Shown: piece after piece, positions 26,640 to 35,136 of the stretch | How the letters are laid out: every line of letters starts with the position of its first letter | How positions within the stretch are numbered: position 1 is the stretch's first letter | From: Clostridia bacterium | GTDB lineage: Bacteria; Bacillota; Clostridia; Lachnospirales; Lachnospiraceae | Assembly (NCBI GenBank): GCA_003249225.1 | Contig: QKJQ01000025.1 | Span: forward strand, 51,222-115,221 | Length of the DNA: 64,000 bases | Direction of reading: 5' to 3' | Notes under the pieces: generated by a model | Database searches by the model: none | Told to the model about the DNA's origin: nothing | Seen by the model: the letters and a program-made list of their open reading frames with translations, nothing else | Made by a program: the position numbers and the translations under genes

Positions 26640-27902
26640 TCATTCAAATTGTTTAAATCGTTCGTATATCATTTCATATTGTTCTTTAATCTGTATGTAG
26701 GTACCCATGGTAGCATTCTTTTTTGCTTCATAATTTCTTGCAATTATAGAAAAATTCTTGATTGCACAATCAACGACTTTAGGGCAGAGCTGACCGCATG
26801 CGCTATCATTCTTAAGTATGTTTATGATTTTGGTCGGATCAAAGGCTTCTTTATAACTGCGCTTCTGGTAAAGGGCACTGAGAATATCTGCCACCGCATT
26901 AATTCGCTGCGGAAGTGTCAGATAATCGCCGGAGATACCATAAGGGTACCCGCTTCCATCAAGTTTCTCATGATGACGGATTGCTATATTCAAAACATCT
27001 TTATTAACTACGCCCTGCAGAATCTCTTCGGTGTTGTTAGTATGGGTCTTCATGATCAGCATTTCATAGCTGGTCAGCTTACGTGGAGCTTCCAGTATGT
27101 CAATCGGAATATTAATCTTCCCGATGTCATGAAGGAGAGCACCATAATATAATTTATACATATCGATTTTGTCAAGATGCATGAGCTTACCGATTTCTAA
27201 AGCAAAAGTAACAGTGCCAAGGGTATGAAGAACGGTATATTCACTTCTGAAATCAATGGTATAGATAAGCATCTCAAGAAATCCACGCTTGTAATCTTCA
27301 CTGAACTGTCGAAGACTTAACAACTCGTTCAATTCGTCCCGATAGCTTCCATCCCTAAGATTCCTTGTTATATGCATCGCTCGTTCCGCTTCCAGAAAGA
27401 GTGTCTGCGCTCTGGTAGAAAATGTTTTATCCCGATTGCTGGTAAAATACTCGGCCGCTGACATTTTCTTATCGGTGGTTAATCTTGTATACACATCAAG
27501 TTTATCGGCAAAGAAAAGATATTCCGCAATGTGCATGTCAGGGTATTGAATCAGGGAATGTTTGTTATAGTCAAGGTGGTGATAAAGTACGATCTCTGCG
27601 TGTTCCTTCAATGGTGAAAGATAGCGTAGGAACAAATATCCGTAGATGGAATGCTCCCAGACATTTTTCAGTTCATAAGATATAAGATTTTCGGAATCAC
27701 CGGTCTTGAATAGTCCGATATCATGCAGAATTCCAAGCATGGTATAGTCTACAAGCTGCTGAGCAGAATAGATATTCTCATACTGCAGCATTTTATATAA
27801 AGTATATGCGACAATTTCACAGTGTTCCATTATTTTTTTATCGACCATATTAAGGGTCTTACGAATGATGTTGTTTACGTCGCTGCTACTGATGATGGCC
27901 AT
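26640..27902 (-). CDS. Two-HD-domain protein with HD-GYP signature
   Basis: A cytoplasmic protein of about 420 residues with two metal-type HD folds. The first has GILHDIGLFKTGD (about 55-67) and VLYHHLDYNKH (about 105). The second has ALLHDIGKINIPIDIL (about 255-270) and IRHHEKLDGSGYPYG (about 317-331), the HD-GYP signature of cyclic di-GMP phosphodiesterases. No receiver or membrane part was seen. ATG 27902 with GGAGG is preferred over ATG 27944. Cyclic dinucleotide hydrolysis is likely for the second domain; the first may be regulatory or degenerate. Confidence 0.82.
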   Translation of the reverse strand: MAIISSSDVNNIIRKTLNMVDKKIMEHCEIVAYTLYKMLQYENIYSAQQLVDYTMLGILHDIGLFKTGDSENLISYELKNVWEHSIYGYLFLRYLSPLKEHAEIVLYHHLDYNKHSLIQYPDMHIAEYLFFADKLDVYTRLTTDKKMSAAEYFTSNRDKTFSTRAQTLFLEAERAMHITRNLRDGSYRDELNELLSLRQFSEDYKRGFLEMLIYTIDFRSEYTVLHTLGTVTFALEIGKLMHLDKIDMYKLYYGALLHDIGKINIPIDILEAPRKLTSYEMLIMKTHTNNTEEILQGVVNKDVLNIAIRHHEKLDGSGYPYGISGDYLTLPQRINAVADILSALYQKRSYKEAFDPTKIINILKNDSACGQLCPKVVDCAIKNFSIIARNYEAKKNATMGTYIQIKEQYEMIYERFKQFE

Positions 27903-28156
27903 AAATTTCCTCCGCCAGGTAATATTGCTTGTGTGTTGGCACACTGTTTTATTATACTATTAAACAATACCAGAAACAAGGTGAAATTCCCCTAGAATGG
28001 TTGATTTTACAGAAAGGTCAGAAATTCCTTCAAAAAGAGTAAAGGAATCATGCATTTTCTGGTATAAAAGTCACGGCTTGACGAGAAGAACAGGATACGC
28101 TATCCTTAAAAATGAACAGAACACGTGCAGAAAACTGCACAGAAACAGAGGGGAAG

Positions 28157-29029
28157 ATGAACGCATTAGATCTGTATGAAAAGAAAATAATCAGTGATAA
28201 TGAGTTTCCGGTACAGTTATTCGTTAACCGGATCCGTGACAAGAGACGTTACTTTATTCCTCATTGGCATGAACATATTGAATTACATTATATTTTGCGG
28301 GGAAAAAGTAAGTTTCAGTGCAACCGAAAGAAAGTTACGGCAGATAAGGGAAGCTTAGTCGTAATCAACAGTTATGAACTGCACGAAGGGAAAAGCGAAA
28401 CAAATGACATGGATGCCATTGTCATGATTTTTGAAATGAATGCCTTTTCCCAGGAACTGGCTGGACATAATATTATCTTTCAGACACTGATCGAAGCCGA
28501 TGAGACCATCCAGCGGCTGATGCTTGCGATTTATCAGGAGACACAGGAGCGACAGACCGCTTATAAGCTGATCGCAAAAGGAATGATGTATGAGCTGATT
28601 ACATACCTTATTCGTAACTATGCTGTAGAAAGTCTGACGAACAGTGAACGAATAAGAAGAAATCGTAACCTGGAAAGACTGAACACTGTCCTGGTCTATA
28701 TAAGTGAGCACTATTCGGAGTCTATCTCAAATCAGGAACTTGCCGACCTGATACATCTGAGTGAAGACCGGTTCAATCATGTGTTTAAAGAGAGCATTGG
28801 GATTAGTCCGTTAAACTACATCAATGAAATGCGCCTGAAAAAAGCCATGAGTCTGCTGAAAAAGAAGGAGTTCAGTGTTACGGAGGTGGCTCTTTCGGTA
28901 GGATTTCAGGATTTTAATCATTTTGGACGATTGTTTCGGCGGTACTATCAATGCACACCATCTGAGGTTACCATAGCAAGTGATGAGACGCTGGAAGGGA
29001 TGAATACGATAGTTGAAAGCGTTATGTAA
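28157..29029 (+). CDS. AraC-family transcriptional regulator
   Basis: A 290-residue regulator. The N-terminal half is a cupin sensor (PHWHEHIELHYILRG at about 27-41, then INSYELHEG). The C-terminal 100 residues hold two HTH motifs: SNQELADLIHLSEDRFNHVF and SVTEVALSVGFQDFNHFGRL. ATG 28157 after GAGGGG is chosen over ATG 28112. It heads the sugar-modifying cluster and is divergent from the HD-domain gene, so it probably controls the genes downstream in response to a sugar or glycoside. Confidence 0.88.
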   Translation: MNALDLYEKKIISDNEFPVQLFVNRIRDKRRYFIPHWHEHIELHYILRGKSKFQCNRKKVTADKGSLVVINSYELHEGKSETNDMDAIVMIFEMNAFSQELAGHNIIFQTLIEADETIQRLMLAIYQETQERQTAYKLIAKGMMYELITYLIRNYAVESLTNSERIRRNRNLERLNTVLVYISEHYSESISNQELADLIHLSEDRFNHVFKESIGISPLNYINEMRLKKAMSLLKKKEFSVTEVALSVGFQDFNHFGRLFRRYYQCTPSEVTIASDETLEGMNTIVESVM

Positions 29030-29136
29030 TTGTGAAAGGATATCAAATCATTAACAGGCAGCAGGGTGAAATGTAGTGCGGTTCTGAATACATATATCTG
29101 GGTTCTGCAGCAAAAAATCATAGGTCTTTATCTTCT

Positions 29137-29178
29137 ACTCCCCTGAATCAGAATTGAAGCTGACCAGGGGAGTTTGTT
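29137..29178 (+). terminator. Probable terminator after the AraC gene
   Basis: A 9-bp stem ACTCCCCTG/CAGGGGAGT followed by TTGTTTCT. It suggests that the regulator and the cluster are separate transcripts. A TATAAT at 29267-29272 may belong to the next gene. The remainder of 29030-29413 shows no gene. Confidence 0.65.
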
Positions 29179-29413
29179 TCTGGCAGAGAAAGAAATATTT
29201 TAAGTAAACAGCAGAATCGTATGCATAATCAGCATGATGTTACTAGTATGATTCCTGGAATATGATTATAATAAAAAGCGTTTTAGTGAAGCAGCAATGA
29301 TTCTTCAGTTATAAAATGTAGTGTATTTTGATGTTGACACCTGTTATGAGTTTCAAAAAAGATGGGACGATATCTTTGTTGAAGTACAGGGTACGGAAAG
29401 GAAAGGTTTTTGT

Positions 29414-30385
29414 ATGAAATTAGGGGTATTAACGGTTGTTCTGGGAGACATGATGCTTGAGGATACCTGTGCATTTCTTGAAGAGCAGGGAGTACAGATG
29501 GTGGAGATCGGCTGTGGCGGATTCCCAGGAAAAGCACATTGTGATCCGGATATTTTACTAAACGATTCTGATAAATTAGAAGAGTTTAAATCAACACTGG
29601 TGAAACACAATCTGGAAATCAGTGCACTCAGCTGTCATGGGAATATGGTGCATCCAGATAAAGAAATCGCAAAAAGCTTTGATGAAGATTTATCAAAAGC
29701 GATTCTGCTGGCCGAAAAATTAGAGGTTCCGGTCGTAAATACTTTCTCGGGCTGTCCGGGCGGCAGCAAGGAAGATATAACACCGAACTGGGTGACATGC
29801 CCATGGCCGGAGGATTTTCTTCATATTCTTGATTATCAGTGGAATGAAGTTCTTATTCCTTACTGGAAAGAAAAAGTTAAATTCGCAAGAGAACATAACA
29901 TTCACAAGATTGCGCTTGAATTGCATCCGGGATTTTGTGTGTATAATACAAAGACATTGCTTCAGCTTCGAGAAGCGGTTGGACCGGAGATCGGTGCGAA
30001 CTTTGATCCCAGTCACCTGATCTGGCAGGGAATGGATCCGGTCGCATGCATAAGAGAACTTGGAAAACAAGGTGCGATCTTCCATTTTCATGCAAAAGAC
30101 ACGAAGATTGATGTCTACAATGCAGCTGTGAACGGTGTGCTTGATACCACACATTATCAGAAAGAACTGGAGCGTTCCTGGATATTCCGTACCGTTGGTT
30201 ATGGACATGGCGAAGAATTCTGGAAAGCGATTGTCTCAGAGCTAAGACTTGGCGGCTATGACTACGCTATCAGTATTGAACACGAAGACAGTTTAATGTC
30301 AGGCAGAGAAGGGCTTACAAAAGCAATTGAGTTTCTTAAAAATGTTTTGATCTTTGAAGATAAAGGCGGTATGTACTGGGCGTAA
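29414..30385 (+). CDS. Sugar phosphate isomerase/epimerase-like TIM barrel
   Basis: A 323-residue xylose-isomerase-like (AP endonuclease 2 fold) protein. Probable metal ligands lie in ALELHPGFC (about 170), NFDPSHLIWQGMDP (about 195), IFHFHAKDT (about 220) and ISIEHEDSLM (about 285). Such enzymes isomerise, epimerise or eliminate on keto-sugars. ATG 29414 starts the conserved MKLGVLTVVLG; the in-frame ATG at 29321 has no ribosome site. It leads a run of five related sugar genes. Confidence 0.85.
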   Translation: MKLGVLTVVLGDMMLEDTCAFLEEQGVQMVEIGCGGFPGKAHCDPDILLNDSDKLEEFKSTLVKHNLEISALSCHGNMVHPDKEIAKSFDEDLSKAILLAEKLEVPVVNTFSGCPGGSKEDITPNWVTCPWPEDFLHILDYQWNEVLIPYWKEKVKFAREHNIHKIALELHPGFCVYNTKTLLQLREAVGPEIGANFDPSHLIWQGMDPVACIRELGKQGAIFHFHAKDTKIDVYNAAVNGVLDTTHYQKELERSWIFRTVGYGHGEEFWKAIVSELRLGGYDYAISIEHEDSLMSGREGLTKAIEFLKNVLIFEDKGGMYWA

Positions 30386-30521
30386 ACAGGCAGATACAAT
30401 ATAAGCGGCAAAATAACATAAATGTACAGCAGAAAAATACCACAGAGTAAGAAATGAAGAATTACACAGGATTTTACAAACTTGAAAGTTATTGATTTAT
30501 GCATGATCAGGAGAACAGGAA

Positions 30522-31604
30522 ATGAAAATATATAAGCTAGGCATTATAGGATTTGGCGGTATGGCAAACTGGCACAGAGAACTTTTGCAGGAGATTGGAA
30601 GAATCGAGATTGCCGGTGTTTATGACTGCAAAAAAGAAGCAGAAAAAAATGCAAGAAAATATGGTATACCTGTGTATACTTCCGCAGAAGAAATGTTTGC
30701 AGATAAGGAGATTGATCTGGTGCTTATCGCAACACCGAACGACTACCACAAACCGTATGCCATTGCAGCCATGAGGGCAGGTAAGGATGTTATAAGTGAA
30801 AAACCAATAACACTCAGTTCAAAAGATCTGAAAGAAATGATGGAAGTTTCAGAGCAGACGGGCAGGTTCCTTACCGTTCATCAGAACAGAAGATGGGATG
30901 AAGATTTTGTACTGGTACAAAAGATAATGGAGGAGGGCACGCTTGGTGATATCTTCCGCATTGAATCCAGAGTTCAGGGAGCGCATGGAATTCCGGGCGA
31001 CTGGCGTCAGGAAAAAGAACACGGCGGTGGTATGGTGCTTGACTGGGGCGTACATCTCCTTGATCAGATATTACTTATGATGAAAGATGCAACGCTGGAA
31101 ACAGTTTATGCAACTGTAACCAATGTTACTAATCAACTGGTCGATGATGGATTCTCCGTGGAATTAACATTTTCTACGAAACAAAAAGAAAACAGCAGAA
31201 TCGTCGTATATGTGGAAGTGGGAACCAGTAATTTCATCACCCTTCCAAGGTGGTATATTCTGGGCCAGAATGGTACGGCGGTTATTGAAGACTGGGAGCG
31301 GAATGGTAAAATCGTGCATGCGGTTGGAGCGGATGACAAAGATGTGGTTCCGGTCAGAACAGCAGCCGGTCTGACAAAGACCATGGCGCCGAGAAGAGAA
31401 GATACCATATCCACACTTCCTCTTCCAAAAGTAACCAGCGATATAAAAGAATTCTACCAGAATGTGATCGAAGTTCTGGATGGAACAGCAGAATCCAGAA
31501 TCAAACTGGAGGAAGCGATGAGAGTAATGAAACTTATGGAAGCGATTTTCGCATCGGCAGAGGAAAAACAGGTCTATCATGCAGAGGGGAGTAAAAAAAT
31601 ATGA
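30522..31604 (+). CDS. Gfo/Idh/MocA family oxidoreductase
   Basis: A 360-residue NAD(P)-dependent sugar dehydrogenase-like protein. The Rossmann loop is IGFGGMANWH (9-18), the family lysine is in ISEKPITLSS (about 92-101), and the active-site region DWGVHLLDQILLMM lies near 177-190. It probably oxidises or reduces a ring hydroxyl of a sugar, glycoside or inositol. Its stop overlaps the start of the next gene (ATGA), showing translational coupling. Confidence 0.9.
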   Translation: MKIYKLGIIGFGGMANWHRELLQEIGRIEIAGVYDCKKEAEKNARKYGIPVYTSAEEMFADKEIDLVLIATPNDYHKPYAIAAMRAGKDVISEKPITLSSKDLKEMMEVSEQTGRFLTVHQNRRWDEDFVLVQKIMEEGTLGDIFRIESRVQGAHGIPGDWRQEKEHGGGMVLDWGVHLLDQILLMMKDATLETVYATVTNVTNQLVDDGFSVELTFSTKQKENSRIVVYVEVGTSNFITLPRWYILGQNGTAVIEDWERNGKIVHAVGADDKDVVPVRTAAGLTKTMAPRREDTISTLPLPKVTSDIKEFYQNVIEVLDGTAESRIKLEEAMRVMKLMEAIFASAEEKQVYHAEGSKKI

Positions 31605-32356
31605 TTCCGGTAGCAATTCAGATTTATTCAGTCAGAGAAGAAGCAGAAAAAGATTTTACCGGTACGGTAAAACGAATCAAAGCAATGGGATATGACGGTG
31701 TAGAACTTGCGGGACTTTATGGTATGGCACCGGAACGGATAGCAGATATATTGAAAGAAGTAAACTTACAGGCTATATCGGCACACGTTCCATATGAAGT
31801 GTTATGTGACGATCTTCAGGGGACCTTAAATGCCTACAAGATCATTGGCTGTCAATATATCATAATTCCGGCAACTGCGGTGGAGAACCGATATGGCGGT
31901 GATTCCTATCCGGTTTTTATCGAAGGAATGAAGAAGATTGCAGCATCCTGCAATAAAAACGGTTTGCAGCTGCTTTATCACAATCATGATTTCGAGTTTT
32001 CCATAACTCCATCTGGTGAATATGCGCTGGATGTACTGTATCAGGATCTGGGGCCGGAGGAATTGCAGGCAGAACTTGATACCTGTTGGGTGGAAGTAGC
32101 AGGAGAAACTGCAATTAAGTATCTGAATAAATACAAAGGACGCTGCCCATTGATTCATCTAAAAGATTATAAAAGAGAAGACGGTGTCTGGTTTATGCCG
32201 CTTGGACAGGGGATCATTGATGTTGACTCTATATACAATACAGCAGTTTCCTGCGGTGCAAAATGGATCATTATAGAACAGGACAACCACTCTACGGGGT
32301 CACCCATGACGAATATGGAGACCAGCCTTTCCTACACGAAGGAACATTTACAGTAG
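31601..32356 (+). CDS. Sugar phosphate isomerase/epimerase-like TIM barrel
   Basis: A 251-residue xylose-isomerase-like barrel. Probable metal ligands: Glu in GVELAGLYG, HNHDFEF (about 127), Asp in ELDTCWVEV (about 151), HLKDYK (about 186) and IEQD (about 225). It overlaps the oxidoreductase gene by four bases, so the two products likely act in sequence: dehydrogenation, then a keto-sugar step. Confidence 0.87.
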   Translation: MIPVAIQIYSVREEAEKDFTGTVKRIKAMGYDGVELAGLYGMAPERIADILKEVNLQAISAHVPYEVLCDDLQGTLNAYKIIGCQYIIIPATAVENRYGGDSYPVFIEGMKKIAASCNKNGLQLLYHNHDFEFSITPSGEYALDVLYQDLGPEELQAELDTCWVEVAGETAIKYLNKYKGRCPLIHLKDYKREDGVWFMPLGQGIIDVDSIYNTAVSCGAKWIIIEQDNHSTGSPMTNMETSLSYTKEHLQ

Positions 32357-32394
32357 AGATAATGTGCAAAAAACATGCGCAGAAAGTGGGAAAA

Positions 32395-33318
32395 ATGAGA
32401 CAAATACAAATTGGAACTTGTGTTCCGGGAGATCGTGCCGCAGAATGGCTGCCACATCTCATTAAAGCGGGATTTGAAACCGTATCCCTTAATTTTCATA
32501 TGTCACTTGGCGGTGTGGATCTAAAGGAATTATCAAAACAGGTCAATGAAATCATTGGAGATTCCGGTGTCAGGATTTCAACTTTGGGACTGTACTGCAA
32601 CCCGATTCAGTATGAGGAACATAAAAAAGCGCTCGAATATTGTATTGAGAATGCAGGTCTGTTCGGCGCTGGTATTGTTAGTACCTTTGCGGGTGCCTAT
32701 GAAGGTGAAGCAGTAGAAAAATCAATTCCGAAGTTCAAAGAAGTATTTACAGAGCTTACAAAAAGAGCAGCGGATAAGAATTTAAAAATTGGAATTGAAA
32801 ATTGTCTGATGGATGGAAACTGGCAGCATACGACCTGCAACATTGGATTTCATCCAAAGGCATGGGAGATGATGTTCCATGAAGTTCCGGCTGACAATCT
32901 GGGACTTGAATGGGAGCCGACTCATCAGATGGTCCAGCTGATTGACCCGATTGCTCAGCTTCGTGAATGGGCAGGGAAAATCATTCATCTGCATGGAAAA
33001 GATGCTACGGTAGACTGGGATGCTGTCAGACGTTATGGATGCACAGGTGCAGTTCCATTCGTTTATCATAGAACACCTGGCTTTGGTGATACCAACTGGC
33101 GCGATATTATATCAATCCTGCGGATGAACGGATATGAGGAGGATATTTGTATCGAGGGGTATCATGATCCGGTATACCGCGATGACTGGGAGATGACAGG
33201 CCAGCTGCATGCCCTGCAATACTTAAAATGGTGCCGCGGCGGTGAGTTTACCCCAAATCCCTGGGATGTAAAGAAGAATATGAACGTTGACCAGTACGAA
33301 CACAGGGATAAACAGTGA
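32395..33318 (+). CDS. Sugar phosphate isomerase/epimerase-like TIM barrel, third in the cluster
   Basis: A protein of about 307 residues with the same fold as its neighbours. Probable metal sites: GIENCLMDGNW (about 138), LEWEPTHQ (about 176), IHLHGKDA (about 202) and CIEGYHD (about 255). ATG 32395 gives the natural beginning MRQIQIGTCVPG; the ORF is open upstream to 32263 inside the previous gene, and ATG 32362 is an alternative. It has diverged well from the other two barrels, so a different substrate or step is likely. Confidence 0.84.
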   Translation: MRQIQIGTCVPGDRAAEWLPHLIKAGFETVSLNFHMSLGGVDLKELSKQVNEIIGDSGVRISTLGLYCNPIQYEEHKKALEYCIENAGLFGAGIVSTFAGAYEGEAVEKSIPKFKEVFTELTKRAADKNLKIGIENCLMDGNWQHTTCNIGFHPKAWEMMFHEVPADNLGLEWEPTHQMVQLIDPIAQLREWAGKIIHLHGKDATVDWDAVRRYGCTGAVPFVYHRTPGFGDTNWRDIISILRMNGYEEDICIEGYHDPVYRDDWEMTGQLHALQYLKWCRGGEFTPNPWDVKKNMNVDQYEHRDKQ

Positions 33319-33400
33319 CCAAGAAATGTTTACAATAGAAGGTATGCAATATTAATATTGGCATCGAATTACTGACAATGTACAGACAAAATAGAAAATA

Positions 33401-33486
33401 AAGAGATAAAGCAAGAGATAAAACAAGAGATAAAACAAGAGATAAAACAAGAGATAAAACAAGGATAAAACAAGAGATAAAACAAA
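33401..33486 (+). repeat. 12-base tandem repeat, about seven copies
   Basis: Units AAGAGATAAAAC repeat from 33401, with one base change in the first copy and a one-base loss in the sixth. It lies in the 305-base gap between two cluster genes. The minus strand reads Leu/Phe/Tyr-rich by chance (33352-33690) and is not a gene. Confidence 0.9.
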
Positions 33487-33623
33487 GGAATTAAATAAGA
33501 AATAACCAGATCTTCCTTCAATAAGGGGACTAAAAACAGGAAGCCTAAATAGGGAACAAAAACAGGGAAACGTGAAGTATACTTTGTTAACAGAAAGAAT
33601 ACATACGAGTATGGAGGCATAAA

Positions 33624-34700
33624 ATGAAAAAATTAAGAGTAGGTATTGTAGGCTGCGGCGGAATTGCGAATAACAAGCACCTTCCTGCAATCAAGAAAAA
33701 TGGTAACTTTGAGGTAGTGGCTTTTTGTGATATCGAGAAAGAAAAGGCAGAAAAGACCAAGGTGAAGTTTGGAACGGAAGATGCAAAGGTATTTACAGAT
33801 TACCGTGAACTGGTAAAGGAAGACCTGGATGCGGTCTATGTTACCACTCCAAACAAATCACATTCCTTTATTTCGATCGCAGCAATGGAAGCAGGAAAAC
33901 ACGTTATGTGTGAAAAGCCTATGGCCAAGACCTATGCAGAAGCAATGCAGATGGTGGAAGTGGCTAAGAAAACAGGAAAAATCCTTACCATTGGATATCA
34001 GAACCGCTATCGCCAGGATTCCTCTTTCCTTAAGAAAATGTGTGTAAATGATGAGCTGGGGGAAGTGTATTTTGCAAAAGCACATGCGATCCGCAGAAGA
34101 GCCGTTCCTACCTGGGGTGTGTTCCTGAACGAAGAAGAGCAGGGAGGCGGACCATTGATCGATATCGGTACCCATGCACTGGACCTGACTCTCTGGATGA
34201 TGAACAATTATGAACCAGAATCCGTAAGCGGCTCCGTATACAGAAAGCTTGCAGATCAGACAAACCAGGGGAATGCTTTCGGTACCTGGGATCCCAAGGA
34301 GTTCACAGTAGAAGATTCGGCATTTGGCTATATCAAGATGAAAAATGGTGCAAGTATTGTGCTGGAATCTTCCTGGGCACTTAATTCACTGGAAGTTGGA
34401 GAAGCACAGACAACTCTCTGTGGCACAAAAGCAGGTGCTGACATGAAAGACGGTCTTCGCATCAACCGAATTAAGTTTGACAAGCAGCAGATCGATAAGC
34501 CGGATCTTTCTTCCGGCGGTGTAGCTTTCTTTGAAGGAGAATCTGAAAAAGAACAAGACATCGAGCAGAAGGTATTTTATGAAGCAATTGTTGATGGCAA
34601 ACCGCTGGTTGTTCTGCCGGAACAGGCTGCGGTTGTGACAAGAATTCTGGAAGCAATCTACGAAGCGGCAAAGACTGGAAAGACGGTTTACTTCTCATAA
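33624..34700 (+). CDS. Gfo/Idh/MocA family oxidoreductase, second in the cluster
   Basis: A 358-residue NAD(P)-dependent oxidoreductase. The nucleotide loop is GIVGCGGIANNKHLP (7-21), the conserved lysine is in MCEKPMAKTYAEAM (about 94-107), and the catalytic His region is GGGPLIDIGTHALDLTLW (about 174-191). It is more distant from the first oxidoreductase of the cluster than a recent duplicate would be. A strong terminator follows, closing the cluster. Confidence 0.9.
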   Translation: MKKLRVGIVGCGGIANNKHLPAIKKNGNFEVVAFCDIEKEKAEKTKVKFGTEDAKVFTDYRELVKEDLDAVYVTTPNKSHSFISIAAMEAGKHVMCEKPMAKTYAEAMQMVEVAKKTGKILTIGYQNRYRQDSSFLKKMCVNDELGEVYFAKAHAIRRRAVPTWGVFLNEEEQGGGPLIDIGTHALDLTLWMMNNYEPESVSGSVYRKLADQTNQGNAFGTWDPKEFTVEDSAFGYIKMKNGASIVLESSWALNSLEVGEAQTTLCGTKAGADMKDGLRINRIKFDKQQIDKPDLSSGGVAFFEGESEKEQDIEQKVFYEAIVDGKPLVVLPEQAAVVTRILEAIYEAAKTGKTVYFS

Positions 34701-34782
34701 AATTTTATATTTGTGGACTTCTTTTGTTTGAGAGTAAGAAAGTATAAATAAGATAATACAGATAAGATAATGCAAATAAGTA

Positions 34783-34846
34783 AAGGTACCAGCAGTATTC
34801 GCCAGAAACTTAGGGTTTCTTCGCCGAATACTGCTGGTACCTTTTT
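34783..34846 (+). terminator. Strong terminator closing the sugar cluster
   Basis: An 18-bp near-perfect stem, AAGGTACCAGCAGTATTCG paired with CGAATACTGCTGGTACC, then TTTTT. A short duplication (ATAAGATAATACAG, ATAAGATAATGCAA) lies just ahead at about 34748-34775. Confidence 0.88.
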
Positions 34847-35049
34847 ATACAGAAATCTTACGTACCACTTACTTATTACCAGAGAAGAATTTACGCTTCA
34901 GAGGTTGGAAGAGATGGCGGCTGTTTATATAATATAGCAGATATTGTAAATAAGAAAACGATGTATGTAAAGTACTTCAAACGAAAGCATCGTACAGGAT
35001 TTACGATAAAAGTATAATTCAAATCGTAACCACCACCTCAAAATACCGC

Positions 35050-35110
35050 TTGCAGAATCATCCAAATGTGATAAAATTAATCTGTTGACAGGCGCAAACC
35101 ACCGATGTCA
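35050..35110 (+). promoter_or_regulatory. glmM promoter region with an inverted repeat
   Basis: TTGCAG, 16 bases, TAAAAT (35072-35077) is a plausible promoter. Downstream is an inverted repeat TTGACA (35085-35090) and TGTCAA (35105-35110), placed as an operator or leader hairpin would be. The rest of 34847-35136 holds nothing I recognise. Confidence 0.4.
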
Positions 35111-35136
35111 ATACAATTTCAGGAATGAGGATGACT

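Noticed and set aside
29005..29030. Possible CcpA cre site (TGAAAGCGTTATGT) at the end of the AraC gene
   Set aside because: The second half lacks the required CA and it lies inside the coding end, far from the cluster promoter.
33401..33486. Possible CRISPR array
   Set aside because: Units are contiguous 12-base copies with no spacers and no cas genes nearby.
33352..33690. Minus-strand frame with repeated LFYLLFYLLF
   Set aside because: It is the 12-base repeat read backwards, not a membrane protein.
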